A DNA stretch of 64,000 nt from Mycoplasma phocoeninasale (lineage in GTDB: Bacteria > Bacillota_I > Bacilli_A > Mycoplasmatales > Metamycoplasmataceae). The notes beneath the pieces are model-generated. The model was not told where the DNA came from, did not search any database, and was given only the letters and a program-made list of their open reading frames with translations. The position numbers were made by a program, and so were the translations under genes. The DNA lies in the NCBI RefSeq assembly GCF_012934885.1, contig NZ_CP051480.1:62001-126000 (forward strand), in the 5' to 3' direction. Within the stretch, counting starts at the first letter, position 1. Each line of letters opens with the position of its first letter. Positions 8,408 to 20,099 of the stretch are shown here, one piece after another.

Positions 8408-10792
8408 ATGAAAAAAACAATTTTTGATGAAGATAAATACCTTGAAAAAATGGACAAATGATTTAGAGCCGCAAATTTTTTAAGTGTTGCACAAATTTAT
8501 CTTAGAGATAATCCTTTGCTTAAACAAAAATTAACAAAAGATGATGTTAAATTATATCCAATTGGACACTGAGGAACAATTCCTGGCCAAAACTTTATAT
8601 ATGCTCATTTAAATAGAGTTATCAACAAATATGACCTAGAAATGTTCTACATTGAAGGTCCTGGACACGGTGGACAAGTTATGATTTCAAATTCATATCT
8701 TGATGGCTCATACACAGAAATATATCCAGAAATTTCACAAGATGAAACCGGTCTTAAAAAGATGTTTAAGAGATTTTCATTCCCTGGTGGAACAGCAAGT
8801 CATGCAGCACCTGAAACACCTGGTTCTATTCACGAAGGTGGAGAATTAGGGTATTCATTAAGTCATGCTACAGGAGCTGTACTTGATAATCCAGATGTTA
8901 TTGCTGCTACAGTAATAGGTGATGGCGAAGCGGAAACTGGACCACTAGCTGCCGGTTGATTCTCAAATGTATTTATCAACCCAGTAAATGATGGAACAGT
9001 TTTACCAATCCTTCACTTAAACGGTGGAAAAATTTCTAATCCTACAATTCTTGCTCGTAAATCAGATGAAGAATTAAAATCTTATTTCCTTGGACTTGGA
9101 TGAAATCCAATTTTTGTAACCCATAAAGAAAGTGAAAATCATTTAGAAAATCACAGCATTATGGCTAAGGCAATGGACCAAGCTATTGAAGAAATTTTAG
9201 CAATTAGAAAAAACGCTAGAAAACACTCAGCAAAAGAAGCCACTAGACCAAATTGACCAGTTATGATCGTTAGAACTCCAAAGGGTTGAACTGGACCTAA
9301 AACATGAAATAATGAAGCTGTTGAAGGATGCTTTAGAGCTCACCAAGTTCCAATTCCTGTTTCAGCTTTCAAAATGGAAAAAATCGATGCTCTTGAAGAT
9401 TGACTAATGTCATACAAACCACATGAACTTTTTGATAAAAATGGAAAAATTATCAAAGAAATTAGCGATATTGCTCCAAAAGGCTTAAAGAGAATGGCAG
9501 TTCATCCAATTACAAATGGTGGTATTAACGCTAAATTATTAAAATTAGATGATTGAAGAAAATATGCTTTAGACTTCAAAAAGCCTGGCGAAATAAAAGC
9601 GCAAGACATGGCTGAAATGTCTAAATATATTGCAAAAATTATTACTGATAATAAGGATAATTTTAGAGTATTTGGGCCTGATGAAACTAAATCTAACCGT
9701 CTATTTAGTTTATTTGAAGTTACACAACGTCAATGACTAGAAAAAAGCATTCAAAAATACGATGAATGAATTAGTCCAGAAGGAAGAATTATTGATTCGC
9801 AATTAAGCGAACACCAAGCCGAAGGTTTTCTAGAAGGGTATGTTTTAACTGGAAGACATGGTTTCTTTGCTTCATATGAATCATTTTTAAGAGTTGTAGA
9901 CTCAATGTTAACTCAACATATGAAATGAATTAAGAAATCATTAGAATTGAAATGAAGAGCAGATTTTCCATCACTAAACATCATTGCTACTTCAAATGCC
10001 TTCCAACAAGACCATAATGGTTATACACATCAAGATCCAGGAATTTTAGGTCACCTAGCAGATAAGCGTCCTGAATTAATTCGTGAATATTTGCCCGGTG
10101 ATACCAACACTTTACTTGCGGTAATGGAAAAGTCATTTAAGGAAAGAAATGTAATTAACTTAATTGTAGCGTCAAAACAACCGAGAGAGCAATTCTTCAC
10201 CGTTAAAGAAGCTGAAGAACTAGTAAACAAAGGTTACAAAGTTATTGATTGAGCATCTAACGTTTCTGAAAACGAAGAACCAGACATCGTTTTTGTTTCA
10301 TCTGGTGTTGAATCAAACTTAGAATCACTAGCAGCAATCTCAATTATGCATAAAGCATTTCCAAAATTAAAAATAAGATATGTGAATGTTGTTGACTTAC
10401 TAAAACTAAGATCGCCAAAAATTGACCCAAGAGGAATTAGTGACGAAGAATTTGATAAAGTCTTTACTACAGACAAGCCAATTATGTTTGCATTCCATGG
10501 TTATGAAGGTTTAATTCGTGACATCTTCTTTACCAGAAAAAATAGAAATCTAATGGTTCATGGATACCGTGAAAATGGAGATATTACTACAAGTTTTGAT
10601 ATAAGACAATTAAGTGATATGGACCGTTTCCACATCTCAATTGATGCCGCTAAAATGGTATACGGCGAAAAATCAAAAGCATTTGTTAAAGAAATGGAAA
10701 AGAAAATTGCCGACCATAAAGAATACATTAGAAATTATGGTTATGATATGCCAGAAATTATTGATTGAAAATGAGAAAATATTAATAAATAA
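8408..10792 (+). CDS. xfp: Xylulose-5-phosphate/fructose-6-phosphate phosphoketolase
   Basis: 794 aa, the normal length. This thiamine-diphosphate enzyme splits xylulose-5-P (and often fructose-6-P) with phosphate into acetyl-phosphate plus glyceraldehyde-3-P (or erythrose-4-P), feeding substrate-level ATP synthesis. Visible family features: [14 protein letters not shown] near residue 50, the GPGHGG loop near 85, the ThDP-binding GDGEAETGP at 171, and the C-terminal HRFHIS-like [10 protein letters not shown] segment. Many TGA-Trp codons are present. AAGGAG lies 6 bases before the ATG. In mycoplasmas with an incomplete glycolysis this is a main route from pentoses to energy; that role is inferred. 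Confidence 0.97.
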
Positions 10793-10862
10793 AAGGCATA
10801 TTTTATAGCAATTTTGATAAAATAGTATAAGTTTAATTAATATTAAGAGGATAGGAGCGCAT

Positions 10863-11081
10863 ATGAAAAAAGATATTCATCCAAAATATGATCAAATCAA
10901 AGCTACTTGTTCATCATGCAATTCTGAATTTACATTTGGTTCTACAGCTGATAAAGTTAGTCTAGATGTTTGTTCTAATTGTCATGCATTTTACACCGGT
11001 AACCGTAGCGATGTAAAGGCTAGAGGTCGTGTTGAAAGATTTAATAAAATATTAGAAAAATCTAAAAAAACTTCTAACTAA
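10863..11081 (+). CDS. rpmE: 50S ribosomal protein L31, zinc-binding form
   Basis: 72 aa. MKKDIHPKYDQIKATCSSCNSEF with C16/C19 and C37/C40 is the zinc-containing C+ type of L31, which bridges the subunits. The usual conserved SDVCSNCHAFYTG-type block is present. The ribosome binding site is AGGAG 5 bases before the ATG. It lies 70 bases after xfp; a TAAAAT/TATAAG-like -10 in that gap may give it its own promoter. Confidence 0.96.
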   Translation: MKKDIHPKYDQIKATCSSCNSEFTFGSTADKVSLDVCSNCHAFYTGNRSDVKARGRVERFNKILEKSKKTSN

Positions 11082-11089
11082 GAACTTTT

Positions 11090-11116
11090 AAAAAATCAGG
11101 TTGCCCTGATTTTTTT
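11090..11116. terminator. Bidirectional terminator between rpmE and the small peptide gene
   Basis: Perfect stem AAAAATCAGG / CCTGATTTTT with loop TTGC. T-runs follow on both strands, so it can end the rpmE transcript and the convergent transcript of the 83-aa peptide, whose stop codon lies in its edge. Confidence 0.85.
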
Positions 11117-11366
11117 ATATGCAATAATGAAATCCAACACTAAATCCAACATTGGTATTAGCATCGTCCCATTTTACACTAAAACCATCTTTAGTTTTGA
11201 TTTCACCTTTAGCTGACGATAAAGATTTAGCAATACCGGCAGCCGCACCAATTCCACCAATTACAGCTGGGATGACAGAAAGAATTGTAGTAATTAGTGT
11301 TGTGATAGCAAATCCGCCGGAAATCGTTTTAGATTTAGTATCATCCATAGTTTTAAAATTTTCCAT
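11115..11366 (-). CDS. Small double-glycine leader peptide, bacteriocin-like
   Basis: 83 aa, in no family I can name with certainty. It has the layout of a class II bacteriocin or related secreted peptide: an 18-residue charged leader ending in ISGG (residues 15-18), then a glycine/alanine-rich hydrophobic stretch (about 19-50, with IGGIGAAAGIAKSL), then a polar C-terminal part ending in VGFHYCI. The ribosome binding site AGGAGGT is strong and 3 bases from the ATG. It stands alone between two terminators (11090 and 11436). No C39-peptidase exporter and no immunity gene is in the window. It could also be a small membrane or phage-like peptide. Confidence 0.65.
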   Translation of the reverse strand: MENFKTMDDTKSKTISGGFAITTLITTILSVIPAVIGGIGAAAGIAKSLSSAKGEIKTKDGFSVKWDDANTNVGFSVGFHYCI

Positions 11367-11435
11367 ATAACCTCCTCATTTGAATGTTATGGTAATATTA
11401 AAACCTTATTGTTTATTTACGAAAAAAATAATAAA

Positions 11436-11459
11436 AAAATGCCAAATGAGTGGCATTTT
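11436..11459 (-). terminator. Terminator after lspA
   Basis: Stem AAAATGCC / GGCATTTT with an 8-base loop, followed on the minus strand by a T-rich run. It ends the leuS-ileS-lspA unit just before the peptide gene. Confidence 0.8.
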
Positions 11460-11470
11460 ATAAACTTCTT

Positions 11471-12094
11471 TTAAGTTGTTGATTCAAAGTTAACTTCATT
11501 AAAGTCTTCTAAATTTAATTTGGTATTGCTTTCCTTGTTGTTCTTCTTTGGAATTACCCAGAATGTCACAACAATAATTGATACCAGTGAGCTAATTCCA
11601 CCAAATACCAGTCAGGCATCTGCGAAGTTAAATGTTCCGGCATCAGCTCATGGTAGATGGATAATGTCTCTAACTCCTCCTAAAGCCAAACGATCATACA
11701 TATTTCCAAAGGCTCCGGCAGCAACCATTGCAAAAGCTGCGACAGTTCATCTAAAACTTTTATCCTTGAAAAAGAGTGTAACTGTTAATGTCGTTAGAAT
11801 GATAAGAACAGTAACAAAATGAAGTGTTCACTCTGGCAAGCCAATTGAGATAGTGGTACCACGATGGAAAATTGAATGAAATATTATGAAATTACTTCTA
11901 TAAACTTCATAATGGTTAGTAACATCAAGTTCTATAGCTCTATTATTAAAAATAAATTGTTTTGTTAGTAAATCAACTAATGTTAGTGCGGTGAATACTG
12001 CTAAATAAATTGCCAAATTGACTAAACTTGTTTTTCAGTTTTCTGCTCAGTACTTTCTAGTAAAAAATACTGGAATTTTAATTTTATTTTTCAC
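11471..12094 (-). CDS. lspA: Lipoprotein signal peptidase (signal peptidase II)
   Basis: 207 aa membrane aspartyl protease that cuts prolipoproteins before the lipidated Cys. The two catalytic Asp motifs are visible: GNMYDRL and, about 30 residues later, FNFADAW. Four hydrophobic segments fit the family. The start is probably GTG at 12094 ([11 protein letters not shown]), since no ATG exists between the upstream in-frame TAA and the first helix; AAGAGG lies 6 bases upstream. It overlaps the end of ileS by 11 bases. The substrates in this window include at least three lipoproteins, made together with Lgt. Confidence 0.93.
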
Positions 12095-14750
12095 TGATAA
12101 CCTCTTTGCATCTTAGACATATTTCTAACTTGTCATCAAAATTTTCATCTTCAAAGTGGTTTCAACATCTTAAACATTTTTTGGAATCTTGCTTTTCCAC
12201 TTTGTTTTCATCACCAAATTCAACTTTTGCAACCATTAAAAGTTTAGCCAGCGGAAGTAATTTAATTCATTTTACATCGGTTTTGATAGTAACAAAAGCC
12301 TCATTTTGACGCTTGATGGTTTGACTTTTAATTTTTTCTTCGATTAAACGGTAAATATTATTTTTGATTTCAAAGAAATCTTTTCATTCTTGCTCTAATT
12401 TAGTCGAAATAGTTTTCTTTTCTAAAAATGGTAGCATATGAACTGATTCTAATTTATTCGGAACATTGTAGTATTGATATATCTCTTCACATGTTACTGG
12501 CATGATTGGTGCTAATGCTCTAATTAATAAGTCAATTACTTTTGAGAAAATAAATTGAACTTGCTTTCTTTCATTATCAGTTTGTTTATTCAAATATAGA
12601 ATGTCTTTAGTAATTGAAATGTAGTAGCTACTAAAATCAATAATAAAGTTATTTATATCTTTAATAACATTCACAAAACGATAATTCTCATAATAATCTA
12701 AAATAGTTGATTCTAAATTATTAATCCTTTCAAGCATCAAGGCGTGAATAGATTCAACGTTTACTTCTTGAAAATCATAATCAGAAATTGCACCCAACAT
12801 GAACTTAACAGTGTTACGTAATTTTCGATATATTTCAACAATCTGATCTAAAATTTTATCATCAATAGTAACATCACCAGTATACTCTGAATTAGCAGCT
12901 CATAATCTTAAAATATCAGCACCATATTTTGAAATTACCATAATGGGATCAACGACATTCGCCTTAGATTTAGACATTTTTTGTCCTTTACCATCTAGTA
13001 CAAAACCATGCGATAGTAGTGCTTTAAATGGGCTAGTATTATTTCAAGCAATTGAGTTAATAAGGGAACTATTAAATCAGCCGCGATATTGATCTGATCC
13101 TTCTAGATATAAATCATATGGAGCTGTAACACCATCAATTTTAACACTCATAGAAGTAGAGCCAGAGTCAAATCAAACATCCATAATGTCTTTTTCTTTG
13201 CTATATCCTAGGTTTCTGTATTTTTCAGGCAGAAGTTCGTCCACTTCTCTTTGATATCAGACATCAGTTCCATGCTCTTCAACTAAGTTGATGACATAAT
13301 CAAAAATTTCATCATTGATAACTGGTTTTTTATTCTTATCGTAGAATATAATGATTGGCACGCCCCAAATTCTTTGACGAGAAATACACCAGGTTTCACG
13401 ATTTTCTAACATTAAAGCTAGGCGTTTTTTGCTTCAGTCATTATAAGTTTTAACCTCATTTAGAGCGACAGCAATATTATTTTTAATTGGTTTTAGCGAA
13501 ACAAATCATTGTGGTGTAGCACGATACATAATTGGTTTGTGAGTTCTTCAATCATGTGGATATGAGTGCTTAATCCTTTTGAACATCTTTAAAAGTCCAT
13601 GTTCTTCTAAAAATTTTCCGATCATTGGATTAGCGTCATCATAGAAAACATTTTTAAATTGCAATGCTTTATCATTTAGCATTCCGTCATCTTCGACATG
13701 CATAATCTTTTCTAAATTATATTTATTGCCAATTATAAAGTCATCTTCTCCAAATAGGGGGGCAATGTGAACAAGTCCCGTACCCGATTCTAAATTAACG
13801 TGATGTCCAATAACAACAGGACATTCTAAATTATTAATTGGGCTTTTATATTTAGTTGATAGCAAATCACTACCGTAAAATTCCGAAATAACTTCAAAAT
13901 TTTCTCACTTTGCGGCATTGACAAAAGAGTTTAGTAGTTCCTTTGCCATCACGTAGTTATTATTTTCATATTTAATTTTTAAATACTTAAATTTTTCATT
14001 TATAGCAACACCACTATTGGCAATAAGAGTTCATGGTGTAGTTGTTCAAATTAATAAATAATCATCTTTTGAAACAAAATTATTTCCTTCAATAATTTTA
14101 AATGCAACATATATTGAAGGTGAAATATGGTCAGCGTATTCAACTTCAGCTTCAGCCAATGCTGATTGTGAAGAAGGTGACCAATAAACCGGTTTAAGAT
14201 CCTTATAAATTAATCCATCATTCACCATCTTTTTGAATAAACGTAGTTGATTAGCTTCAATTTTTTTATCTAGGGTAACATATATATTTTTAAAATCAGC
14301 CAGCAATAAAAGTTTTTGAAATTGTGATTTTTGAATATCAATTTGACTCAAAGCATAGTCTGTTGCAGCTTTTCTAAGTTCAATCGGTGAAAAATCCTTT
14401 GCTTGTTTTTTTGATTCAAGTAGCATTTTGTGTTCAATTGGAAGTCCGTGCGTATCTCAGCCTGGGACATATGGCGAGTAGTATCCTTGCATGCTTCTAA
14501 ATCTAACGATAATATCCTTTAAAATTTTATTTAATGCATGTCCAACATGAATATTACCATTTGCATATGGGGGACCATCATGCAACACAAAAGGTTTATT
14601 GTTTTTGTTACGTTTTAAAATCTTTTGATAAATGCTACCTTCTAGTCATTTAGCAATATACTGTGGTTCTTTTTCTGGTAAATTAGCCTTCATTGAAAAA
14701 TCAGTAAATGGCATTAATAAAGTATTTTTATAATCTTTTTTGTCTTCCAT
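12084..14750 (-). CDS. ileS: Isoleucyl-tRNA synthetase
   Basis: 888 aa class I synthetase. HIGH motif is HVGH at 68-71 (after [10 protein letters not shown]); KMSKS is intact near 591-595. The C-terminus carries the zinc finger CLRCW...CLRC, present in bacterial-type IleS and needed for charging. Editing-domain sequence lies between (about 180-380). Numerous TGA-Trp codons split it in a standard reading. It is 87 bases downstream of leuS and translationally coupled to lspA. Confidence 0.97.
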
Positions 14751-14837
14751 AATATTTACCCTTTCAAATAATATGTATGTTATTTTACTCTAAAGTTATA
14801 GCATTTCTAATTTTATAAGTAAATTGACATAAAAATA

Positions 14838-17252
<2,415 letters not shown>

Positions 17253-17259
17253 AGAAATA

Positions 17260-17265
17260 ATTTTA
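17260..17265 (-). promoter_or_regulatory. -10 box of leuS, start codon at the likely transcript start
   Basis: TAAAAT on the minus strand, seven bases before the leuS ATG and just downstream of the tRNA terminator. If used, transcription would begin at or one base from the start codon. No better -10 exists in the 44 bases between terminator and gene. Confidence 0.5.
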
Positions 17266-17296
17266 CCCCAAAGTTAAATAAAAAAATAAAATAAAA

Positions 17297-17313
17297 ACAG
17301 CCCAAGAAGCTGT
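17297..17313 (-). terminator. Terminator of the tRNA-Tyr/tRNA-Gln transcript
   Basis: Stem ACAGC / GCTGT with a 7-base loop, followed on the minus strand by TTTTTATTTTATTTTTTT. It separates the tRNA unit from leuS. Confidence 0.65.
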
Positions 17314-17334
17314 CAATTATTACACTATGTGATT

Positions 17335-17409
17335 TGGCTGCCCTTGTTAGATTCGAACTAACGGATGGCGGTACCAAAAACCGCTGCCTTACCGCTTGGC
17401 TAAAGGGCA
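17335..17409 (-). tRNA. tRNA-Gln (anticodon TTG)
   Basis: 75 bases including an encoded CCA. Acceptor TGCCCTT pairs with AAGGGCA; the anticodon loop TTTTGGT gives TTG; the T-loop is TTCGAAT. Four bases separate it from the tRNA-Tyr in front of it, so both come from one transcript. The U1-A72 pair is typical of tRNA-Gln. Confidence 0.96.
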
Positions 17410-17412
17410 ATA

Positions 17413-17497
17413 TGGTGGAGGGGGAGGGATTCGAACCCCCGAACCGTTAGGAAGTGGGTTACAGCCACCCGCGTTTGGCCGCTTCGCTACCCCTCCA
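17413..17497 (-). tRNA. tRNA-Tyr (anticodon GTA)
   Basis: 85 bases including CCA, with the long variable arm of a class II tRNA. Acceptor TGGAGGG pairs with CCCTCCA, anticodon loop CTGTAAC gives GTA, T-arm GGGGGTTCGAATCCC. A TATAAT box at 17514-17519 on the same strand is its likely -10. Confidence 0.96.
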
Positions 17498-17513
17498 TAT
17501 AAATGCAAAAGAA

Positions 17514-17519
17514 ATTATA
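17514..17519 (-). promoter_or_regulatory. -10 box of the tRNA-Tyr/Gln unit
   Basis: TATAAT on the minus strand, 17 bases upstream of the tRNA-Tyr 5' end. No clear -35. Confidence 0.5.
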
Positions 17520-18238
17520 ATATATAATTAGTAATTTTTTAGTAAAAATTTTATTTTTTTAAGATGCTAATTGCAACCAAAATCAAAAGTTAATTATCTA
17601 AGAAATTAACCATTATAGCTAATAATACGACATTAATATTTACTAATTCACAATTTACTTTGTTTATTAATTTGCCAATTTTAAAATAAAAATGTGGATT
17701 TGTAGTAAATAACGCTTAAGTACTCTAATCTTATAAAAATAAGTTTTGATTCTGTATTTTAGATTAAAAAAGTGAGAATACAAAAAAATAACTAATAGTA
17801 TATATATTTAATATATAATAGCAATTTTAAATAAACAAAGGAAAAATATAGGCAATTAATGATAAAATTTTTTTGAATAGGTAAATAAAAAATACTATAA
17901 ATTTTCAAATAATTAAAATAATGTTAACAAATACAAATTGAAAAAAGTTATCGTAATACTTAAGACAAGTATAAATTTTTATAAACTAGATTAAGTAATT
18001 TTAATATACAGATAATAGTACTAATTTAAATGAAAAACTCGAATAACTATTTAAAATTTTGAACATTTATTTTGTAATCAAAAAATACTCTAATTTAATC
18101 TTGAAAAAGTTTTATCTTTAATAATTTAAAAATCAGTAATGAACGGTGGCTAAATTTTTGCAACCGTGCATAGTATGATAACTTTTTTAAATTTAAATCA
18201 AAATATATATCACAAAATAATACACAGAAAGGATATAA
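17520..18238. other. Long A/T-rich non-coding stretch
   Basis: About 720 bases with dense stops in all frames. I found no RNA gene. The only local structure is an imperfect ACGGT...ACCGT inverted repeat at about 18143-18168, which has no T-run. The last 60 bases carry the A/T-rich upstream region of the gene at 18239. Confidence 0.5.
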
Positions 18239-19081
18239 ATGATTAACACATTAACTCTATCACCAACATTAACTTTACCAATAATCATTAGATCACAAAA
18301 CTCTTTTAAAAGAGATATAACAATATTTTTATCAGCACTAATTCAAATTTTCTTTATTAGTTTTCTGCTGGCAGATATTATTATTTTTTCACAACCAATA
18401 AATTTACATCTTTTTGTTAACTACACGATATCTAAAATTTTACTAATATGTTTAGGGATCTTACTAAATTTCGCCCTAATTAATCCGTTAACTGATAATA
18501 TTTTTCTAACAACAACGCAAAGCAATTACGAATCGCGTCAAAATAATTTATTGAATTATTTATTAGAAAAAAATCGTAAAAAAGAAAAACTATCTAAATT
18601 CCTAGTTGCACACTCATGAATAAATATCATTTGAATGGCTTTATATATAACAATGGCGCCAATTATCTTTTTGCTAATAAGAAATTTCGCCTTAGATTCG
18701 ACACAGAATTATCTTAAAGCTTTCTCAGCTCTAACTTTAATTAGATTAGTTGTTTTTGATTATATAATATTACCCAATGTTTATAACCGTGCTGACTTCG
18801 GAGATAATGAAGTTAAATGCGGTAATATTTTGAATTATCTATGAATTAATTTAACAATAATTTCATTATATGCAACTTTTACGGTTTCATCTTATTTCAA
18901 ACTTTCATTAGTGCCTAACATAGATATTATTTCATTGATTACAATGATTGTCATTCCAACATTTATTTTCATCATTTTATACATCACAAAAGTGGCTGCT
19001 ATCTATTTAATGAATCGAAAAAAAATTAATGGATATGTTCATATTTCTGCCCTATTAATTTGAATTAATAAACCAGAGTAA
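18239..19081 (+). CDS. Unknown multi-pass membrane protein
   Basis: 280 aa; I do not recognise the family. About six hydrophobic segments are visible: two in the first 90 residues, then a charged loop (about 95-120, with EKNRKKEKLSKF), two more near 128-180, and two near 200-260. There is no signal peptide lipobox and no transporter motif. Ribosome binding site AGAAAGGA stands 6 bases before the ATG. The next gene in the same direction follows after 193 bases, and the pair is set in poorly coding DNA. Asn/Ile/Leu content is very high, unlike the housekeeping neighbours. Confidence 0.8.
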
Positions 19082-19274
19082 AAATAAAAAATAAAATACT
19101 TTTCTTTTACTAATTTTAGATATAAAAAATTTAGCATAAATTTTGATAAAATTTATATAATCATTGTGACACTGCTAATTAACGGTAAAAATTACAGTAA
19201 GATCTCACTGATAAAACGATACCATAGCCTAATTTAGATATATAATCAAACCTAAAAAGCAGAAAGGAAAATCT

Positions 19275-19814
19275 ATGATAATAAAGCAAAGAAATGAAGT
19301 ATTTTTTTCTTTATATAATGAAATAATTACATCAATAAATTCATCTAGTGATATTTTGGAGCATGAAATTTCTCTAACAAAGAAATGGAAAAATTTTCAA
19401 AATATTGAAGAAAGTTTCGAGGATATTCAAGATAAACTGCTTAATGAAAGACAGCTTGTTGAAAAACTGATGCACTTAACCAACAAAATTATTTGATGTT
19501 TACAAATGGTTAGTCAACTTCATCAATATCCACAAAGTCCTAATAACCCGGAATATCGTGATGAAGAGGATGATAAATTTTTCAAAACTAAGAGCCTCGA
19601 AATTGACAAAATCATTGAATTTTTTAATAAAAATTCGCTAGAGTCTGCACATAGACATCTTAATAATGTAATTAATAGAAATGATGATTATCTATTAAGC
19701 TGAAATCAATATGCAATTATTATCAACAACTTTATGAATTGATTTATTTGAGGTATTATTCCAAACAAAATCAAAAATATATGCAAAGAAATCTTTGATA
19801 GACAATACTACTAA
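19275..19814 (+). CDS. Unknown protein, mostly helical
   Basis: 179 aa, no family recognised. The first 75 residues are charged and likely helical or coiled (ISLTKKWKNFQNIEESFEDIQ...); a proline/acidic linker follows (about 86-100), then another helical part, and a hydrophobic aromatic segment near the C-terminus (NNFMNWFIWGIIPN) that may dock to a membrane. Ribosome binding site AGAAAGGA has the same spacing as in the preceding membrane protein gene. A terminator follows 5 bases after the stop. Confidence 0.75.
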
Positions 19815-19818
19815 GAAG

Positions 19819-19839
19819 ATGCCTTGTTGGCATTTTTTT
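19819..19839 (+). terminator. Terminator of the 18239-19814 gene pair
   Basis: Stem ATGCC / GGCAT, loop TTGTT, followed by seven T. The remaining bases to 20029 hold nothing I can name. Confidence 0.8.
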
Positions 19840-20029
19840 AATGCCACATAACATTTTCTTCACCTAACAAAAAAAACTAAAAATTTGTTATAGTTATAAA
19901 ACAATATGAGCTTTGATTAGTTCTGTCACAAAAATAAATAGGTATATAATTATTTATAGCAGTTTCTCTATTTTTAAGTACAAGTTTTTAGAAAGTGGGT
20001 TTTTTTATAATGTTGATTTGTAAATAAAA

Positions 20030-20058
20030 AAGTCAAGGACAATTATTGCCTTGACTTT
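20030..20058 (-). terminator. Terminator of the 5'-nucleotidase gene
   Basis: Stem AAGTCAAGG / CCTTGACTT with a 10-base loop, followed on the minus strand by T-rich sequence; 42 bases after the stop codon. Confidence 0.85.
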
Positions 20059-20099
20059 TAATTTGCTAAACTTGCTCAGAACAATGTTTTGCCATGTTT

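Noticed and set aside
8215-8457. 80-codon minus-strand frame opposite the xfp start region
   Set aside because: Phe/Ile-rich composition follows from A/T-rich antisense sequence, no ribosome binding site, overlaps the xfp 5' end.
17520-18238. Search for RNase P RNA, tmRNA or SRP RNA in the large gaps (also 38061-38659, 46574-47478, 52954-53493)
   Set aside because: None of the conserved sequence blocks of these RNAs was found.
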